DNA of 64,000 bases from Trichomonas vaginalis G3 (taxonomy: Eukaryota; Parabasalia; Trichomonadida; Trichomonadidae): positions 6,262,001 to 6,326,000 of the forward strand of contig NC_067205.1 in NCBI RefSeq assembly GCF_026262505.1. Direction: 5' to 3'. Position numbers and translations under genes: made by a program. Below are positions 59,944-64,000 of the stretch, in pieces (position 1 is the stretch's first letter; every line of letters starts with the position of its first letter). Below the pieces are notes generated by a model that saw only the letters and a program-made list of their open reading frames with translations, did not search any database and had not been told where the DNA came from.

Positions 59944-62796
59944 TTGCAGGAATATTATCAACCGACAAGATATTATATTACTTTTGACTTCGAAACATTA
60001 GAGACTAAAGAAGAATTACAACTTTCTGAGTGTGCAACTTTGAACGCTTACTTAAAACCATTCATGGTATCATCAACGGTTAAATTAAATGATAAAACAT
60101 ATACGAGGAATTTTTGCTTAACTTCAAGTGATTCTTTTATTTCTGATTGGATTGAGTTTTTATTTTCAACCTGTTCATTAGTTGCTAAATCAAATATTGA
60201 ACAATATGAAGAATTATTGAAGTCTCATACATTAAATGAAAAACAGAAGGAAGCATTTAAAGAACTTCTAGATGAGGAATTCAATAAAGTGAATATCATA
60301 GGTTTTAATTCGGGAAAGTTTGATTTAAATTTAATTCTTCATGATTTAAACACTGCAAAATGGAAAATAAAATCAATGCTGGGTTCATCTTCTCAATTTA
60401 AGCAAATCATTGTAAAGAAAACAAACGTTTCATATGAATTGAGATTTATTGACATCAGAAATTATATAGCGGGTGGGACATTAGACCAATTCACTCAAGA
60501 TTTCGGAAACAATAAAACACGTGTTAAATCCTTTTTCCCTTATCAATTCATCACATGGGAGAATTACGAAGAAGAATTATATAAAGAGGAACCATTCACG
60601 AAAGATTCATTTTATTCAGCATTAACCCAAGAAACTATATCAGATAGTGATTATCAAATATATCTCAATGATGCTAAAAATTTTAAGAATAGATTAGAAT
60701 ATTTTATTCATTATTGCAATAAAGATGTTGAAATTATGATTGACCCAATTGATAAAATTATTGAAGAAACATTTGTTTATAAAATTGATATGCTTCATAA
60801 TCTTTCTTTATCATCGAATGCTTCAATGATTCGTTACGCTTTAGCATATAAAGACTTTAATCCTAATGAAAAATATCCTGAGGAAGAGATAGAATCAAGT
60901 TTTGAATTAACGAAAAAGTATTGGAAATATAAAATTGAATCATATAAGAAACAAGATGAAAAAGCAGAAAGGGATACTAAAAATAATGTTTCAATGGATG
61001 ATTTTCAATACTATCACGATTTAATCCTTTCATCTAAATGCAAAATGTGTGGTAAAGCGTTTACATATGCAAATAAACCAACATTGGATAGAATCGATAA
61101 TGAAAAACCACATACCAAAGAAAATTGTCAGTTAATGTGTTGTTATTGCAATGTCGTAAAATCAAATAAAAATGAAGATGTTCAACGTTTAAGAATCAAT
61201 TTAAGAAATTATGCATTAAAAAATAATTTACCAATGACTTTAGATTCAGTTGAAGCTTATCACATTCTCCGTAATGGAATTACTGGTGGTCTATCAAATG
61301 TTCAACATAGAGTAAATCTTAAAGGAATCACGCACATTAATAAACTTTCATATAGTCCAGAAACTAAAACTGTATCAAATGAGGACACCACCAACATTAT
61401 GACTCATTTCGTTGGTGTTGATTTTAATTCATTATATCCTTCATCATTTTCATCTAATCCTCATGATTTCATTCAATATACTGACCATAAAATGTATATG
61501 CCGGGAAGATTGAATGGTGTTATCATTTGTGATACAGCAACAAAGAAAGCAAAAGCACTGGGAATAATTAAGAAGAAAAATACTTTATTCGTGGCTGAAG
61601 TAAAGGGTCACATTGATGAAAAATACATTAATGATTACATAAACTTTTTACCGATAATAAGAAACTTAGATATTATCACAGATGAAAAAACAATTGGTAG
61701 TTTTATGTATAATTACATGAAATCAAACAATCTACCAGTTGACCAGAAACAGAGGAAATTAACTCAGTTAGCATCAACACACAACCAATATCAACCATTT
61801 TCTTCTTATTATCTATGGTATCTAATAGACAGATTTCATTTTATCATCGATGATATTCAATCAATTTTAACATTTACGAAAAACACTTGTTTTAATGAAT
61901 TTGCGAACAAATTTATGAACGAAAGACAAAAGGCTGAATTAGAAGGAAATAAAGGAAAAAGTTTATTTTGCAAAATTTCACTTAATGGATCATATGGTTA
62001 CGATGCAATGAATACACAAAATTACGCAAAGACTAAAATAATGAATGCACAGAAGGCACGCGTTGCATGTATGTCAAATAAGTTTAAAAACATAAGAGAA
62101 ATAGGTGAGGATACATATCAAGTGATGCTTAAAGATAGATTTTATAGATGTGATACATGTTTACAAGAGGCATTCTTCACTTTAGATAATGCTAAATACT
62201 GGTATTTAGTTTTCATTTATGATTTTATGTATAAATGCTTGAATGTTAATCGTTTTCATTTCATTGAAGGTGATACTGATTCATCTTATTGGGCAATCGC
62301 TGGCGACCCAAATCTTCCTAACACTCAAGCATTTCAAGCAATTGTTACCGATAAACAATTTTATGATAAAAACATTTTCAAATTCGCACCATTTGATTTC
62401 TTCTGTTTTGATGAGAAATTTAAACCTAAATTAAAGAATAAAGCTGAAGAAAAAGCACATGAGAAAAAATTATTGGGTTTAGCAATTGAGAAACAAGGTG
62501 ATAACATGGTTGCTTTATGTCCTAAGTGTTATACATCATTCAACGGTTCAATTGATGGAAGTTTTAAAAAGATTGCACAAAAAATGAAAGGTGTTAGTTT
62601 ACGACAAAATAAACAATTAACACCTAAAAATTATTTGGATATAATAAATGATAAAGTGATATTTGATGGTCAAAATATTAATTTACAACTTAAAAACGGG
62701 TCAATGACTCGCTTAACAATCGGTAAGACTGCATTAACAGGAGCACACACTAAGGCTGTATGTTGTGAAAATGGATGTTGTATGCCATTTATTTAA
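59944..62796 (+). CDS. Protein-primed family B DNA polymerase (Maverick PolB)
   Basis: Exonuclease motifs: YYITFDFETLE (Exo I), VNIIGFNSGKFDLNL (Exo II), YFIHYCNKDVEIMIDP (Exo III). Polymerase motifs: FVGVDFNSLYPSSFSS (motif A), CKISLNGSYGYD (motif B), FIEGDTDSSYWA (motif C). Between exonuclease and polymerase, at about 61030-61180, lies an inserted Cys4/HNH-like module: CKMCGKAF, LDRIDNEKPH, CQLMCCYCNVVKSNK. The C-terminus has more Cys pairs (MVALCPKCYTS, CCENGCCMPF). The visible core reads without damage; the 5' boundary is uncertain and the true start is probably further upstream. It replicates Maverick DNA by protein priming. Confidence 0.88.
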   Translation: MQEYYQPTRYYITFDFETLETKEELQLSECATLNAYLKPFMVSSTVKLNDKTYTRNFCLTSSDSFISDWIEFLFSTCSLVAKSNIEQYEELLKSHTLNEKQKEAFKELLDEEFNKVNIIGFNSGKFDLNLILHDLNTAKWKIKSMLGSSSQFKQIIVKKTNVSYELRFIDIRNYIAGGTLDQFTQDFGNNKTRVKSFFPYQFITWENYEEELYKEEPFTKDSFYSALTQETISDSDYQIYLNDAKNFKNRLEYFIHYCNKDVEIMIDPIDKIIEETFVYKIDMLHNLSLSSNASMIRYALAYKDFNPNEKYPEEEIESSFELTKKYWKYKIESYKKQDEKAERDTKNNVSMDDFQYYHDLILSSKCKMCGKAFTYANKPTLDRIDNEKPHTKENCQLMCCYCNVVKSNKNEDVQRLRINLRNYALKNNLPMTLDSVEAYHILRNGITGGLSNVQHRVNLKGITHINKLSYSPETKTVSNEDTTNIMTHFVGVDFNSLYPSSFSSNPHDFIQYTDHKMYMPGRLNGVIICDTATKKAKALGIIKKKNTLFVAEVKGHIDEKYINDYINFLPIIRNLDIITDEKTIGSFMYNYMKSNNLPVDQKQRKLTQLASTHNQYQPFSSYYLWYLIDRFHFIIDDIQSILTFTKNTCFNEFANKFMNERQKAELEGNKGKSLFCKISLNGSYGYDAMNTQNYAKTKIMNAQKARVACMSNKFKNIREIGEDTYQVMLKDRFYRCDTCLQEAFFTLDNAKYWYLVFIYDFMYKCLNVNRFHFIEGDTDSSYWAIAGDPNLPNTQAFQAIVTDKQFYDKNIFKFAPFDFFCFDEKFKPKLKNKAEEKAHEKKLLGLAIEKQGDNMVALCPKCYTSFNGSIDGSFKKIAQKMKGVSLRQNKQLTPKNYLDIINDKVIFDGQNINLQLKNGSMTRLTIGKTALTGAHTKAVCCENGCCMPFI

Positions 62797-62922
62797 TACA
62801 ATTTAAAATTTTATTTTTAATGAAATGCCACAGAAGAGACAAAAGGAACCATAAATAATGGTTTTGATACTATGATTCAAAGAGGTGGGCACCCTTAAAA
62901 CACTTATTTTATTTTTATATAA
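62797..62922 (+). promoter_or_regulatory. AT-rich spacer before the integrase
   Basis: CACTTATTTTATTTTTATATAA directly precedes the ATG at 62923. The upstream gene at 59358 has a similar TTTATTTTT and TTACATAAATG arrangement, suggesting a common promoter style for this Maverick. Confidence 0.4.
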
Positions 62923-64000
62923 ATGGATAGCGCAGATTTAAAAAATTTAATTTATGATTTAGTACTTAATCAAAATTTTCTTAGTTATTATGAATTAAAA
63001 TCATATCTCCAAAAATATAATAATAATATAACGGGTGATGATATGGAATATTATTATCCATATTATAAAAATGAAATTTTGAAATATCATAATAAAATAA
63101 TTTCTGAAATTAAAGACAAAATTAAAAATAATGAATATACAAAGGGAAAAACTAAATCACAACTTAAACAGTTGAAAGATTTCAAAAATAAAGTATTAAC
63201 AGAAGAAGATATTGATGAATTATATAATTTATATAATCCTGAGCCGCAAAAACAAAAGGTGCAAAACGCCCAGGTTCTTCAGACCATAAATGAAGCACAA
63301 GCTTTAATTTATGATTCATTAGTTAAACCATATTCAGCCCGACTTTTAAATGAAGATCAACTTTTGGAATTCATCCTTCAACATAAACTCGAAGCGGGAA
63401 AGTATATCAAACCTTTATATACAGCATATTTAAAACAAATGAATAGAATACATCCAGAATTAATGAAGGGGGGAATGAATTCCAAAACTTCATCATCCAA
63501 AATCAAAGCAGATAAAATTAAACCACTTGCAACACCAAAACCTCCAACGACAGTACCGCCTCCTCCTTCAGTTAATCCTTCATCATTCACTTTATTATAT
63601 CCATTTCAAACATTAAAGAAGCAAAAAGATTTTAAAAAGGATTTCAAGATATTAAATAAACCAATTGACCCGAAAATTCAACCGTTAAAGGAAAAATTTA
63701 GTCGCCCTTCATTTGCACCATATCCATATTCATACGAAATCGATCATTTAGAATATTCAAAAGGAAACGTTACTTATTTATTTGCCATTAACATTAACAC
63801 TAGATATTTATATTGCATTCCAGTGAAAGGGAAAACAGAACAGGAAACAAGAAGAGCTATTCAATACTTACTAGATCATGAAAGAGTAGATAATATCAGG
63901 GGTGATGGTGATAAAGGATTTCAGGCAACTATGACTCATTATTTCCCACAAATTAATTTTTTCTTTTCATCCTCTCCATATACGTTTCATAATAAAATAG
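62923..64000 (+). CDS. Maverick integrase, 5' part (leaves the window)
   Basis: Starts MDSADLKNLIYDLVLNQNFL and stays open to the window end (about 359 codons). The N-terminal 200 residues are helical and charged with a Pro-rich linker (KPPTTVPPPPSVNPSS). The catalytic core begins PYPYSYEIDHLEYSKGNVTY (first Asp), continues with YLFAININTRYLYCIPVKGK and has VDNIRGDGDKGFQATM (second Asp), as in rve-type integrases; the Glu should lie beyond the window. The minus-strand frame at 63378-63590 is a shadow. It sits next to PolB, the usual Maverick pair. Confidence 0.85.
   Translation, partial: MDSADLKNLIYDLVLNQNFLSYYELKSYLQKYNNNITGDDMEYYYPYYKNEILKYHNKIISEIKDKIKNNEYTKGKTKSQLKQLKDFKNKVLTEEDIDELYNLYNPEPQKQKVQNAQVLQTINEAQALIYDSLVKPYSARLLNEDQLLEFILQHKLEAGKYIKPLYTAYLKQMNRIHPELMKGGMNSKTSSSKIKADKIKPLATPKPPTTVPPPPSVNPSSFTLLYPFQTLKKQKDFKKDFKILNKPIDPKIQPLKEKFSRPSFAPYPYSYEIDHLEYSKGNVTYLFAININTRYLYCIPVKGKTEQETRRAIQYLLDHERVDNIRGDGDKGFQATMTHYFPQINFFFSSSPYTFHNKI

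Larger units (their letters stand above)
57900..64000. mobile_element. Second Maverick/Polinton, left part (fossil, runs off window)
   Basis: Carries family B DNA polymerase and a retroviral-type integrase on the plus strand, with small unknown genes before them: the established Maverick core. Codon usage is more AT-rich than in the 1-24.6 kb blocks, so it is a different lineage. The left end is only estimated and the right part is outside the window. Broken, with about two to three breaks in the visible part; relatively young. Confidence 0.8.

Overview
The window looks like nuclear DNA of a trichomonad, most likely Trichomonas vaginalis or a close relative. I base this on very AT-rich, apparently intron-free genes, Maverick/Polinton elements with viral capsid genes, a Tvmar1-like mariner, a Mutator-like element, and a BEACH-family host gene. 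No database search was possible, so names rest on motifs read directly from the sequence.

Layout. (1) 1 to about 24.6 kb is virus-like DNA of the Maverick/Polinton class, probably two abutting or merged elements. The left block (1-8.7 kb) holds an integrase fossil, a phage-like fibre gene interrupted by a satellite-bearing insertion, an HNH nuclease, small hydrophobic or basic virion-type proteins and two copies of one paralogous gene. A decayed tRNA-like sequence and a 21-bp repeat array separate it from the right block (9.3-24.6 kb). That block carries two KilA-N proteins, the packaging ATPase, an SF3 helicase, major and probable minor capsid proteins and coiled-coil virion-type proteins. 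It is bracketed by inverted clusters of covarying palindromes. No DNA polymerase is seen in it, so it resembles Polinton-like viruses more than a classical Maverick. Several of its genes are broken, so it is read as a fossil of fairly recent age. (2) 24.6-36.5 kb is a repeat graveyard: a foldback element built from three-hairpin units, a 5.3-kb DDE_4 (PIF/Harbinger-IS5 class) transposon carrying three consecutive near-perfect hairpins, and the remnant of a beta-helix-like surface protein gene. (3) 37.3-55.7 kb is a single host gene on the minus strand for a ConA-like/BEACH/WD40/Cys-rich protein. It is split by a 10.4-kb Mutator-like element (9-bp target duplication), which itself holds a 4.75-kb palindromic element holding another foldback, and it is also split by a 1.3-kb mariner. 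(4) 56.3-57.1 kb is a protein kinase gene with one frameshift. (5) From about 58 kb to the end runs a second, compositionally different Maverick with protein-primed PolB and an integrase that leaves the window.

The genes work as separate selfish systems. In the 9.3-24.6 kb block the KilA-N proteins, shared promoter modules and palindrome clusters suggest an integrated control and replication system, with the helicase, ATPase and capsid genes as its replication and packaging parts. Several host and transposon breaks sit at homopolymer runs, so some could be assembly errors rather than true mutations.
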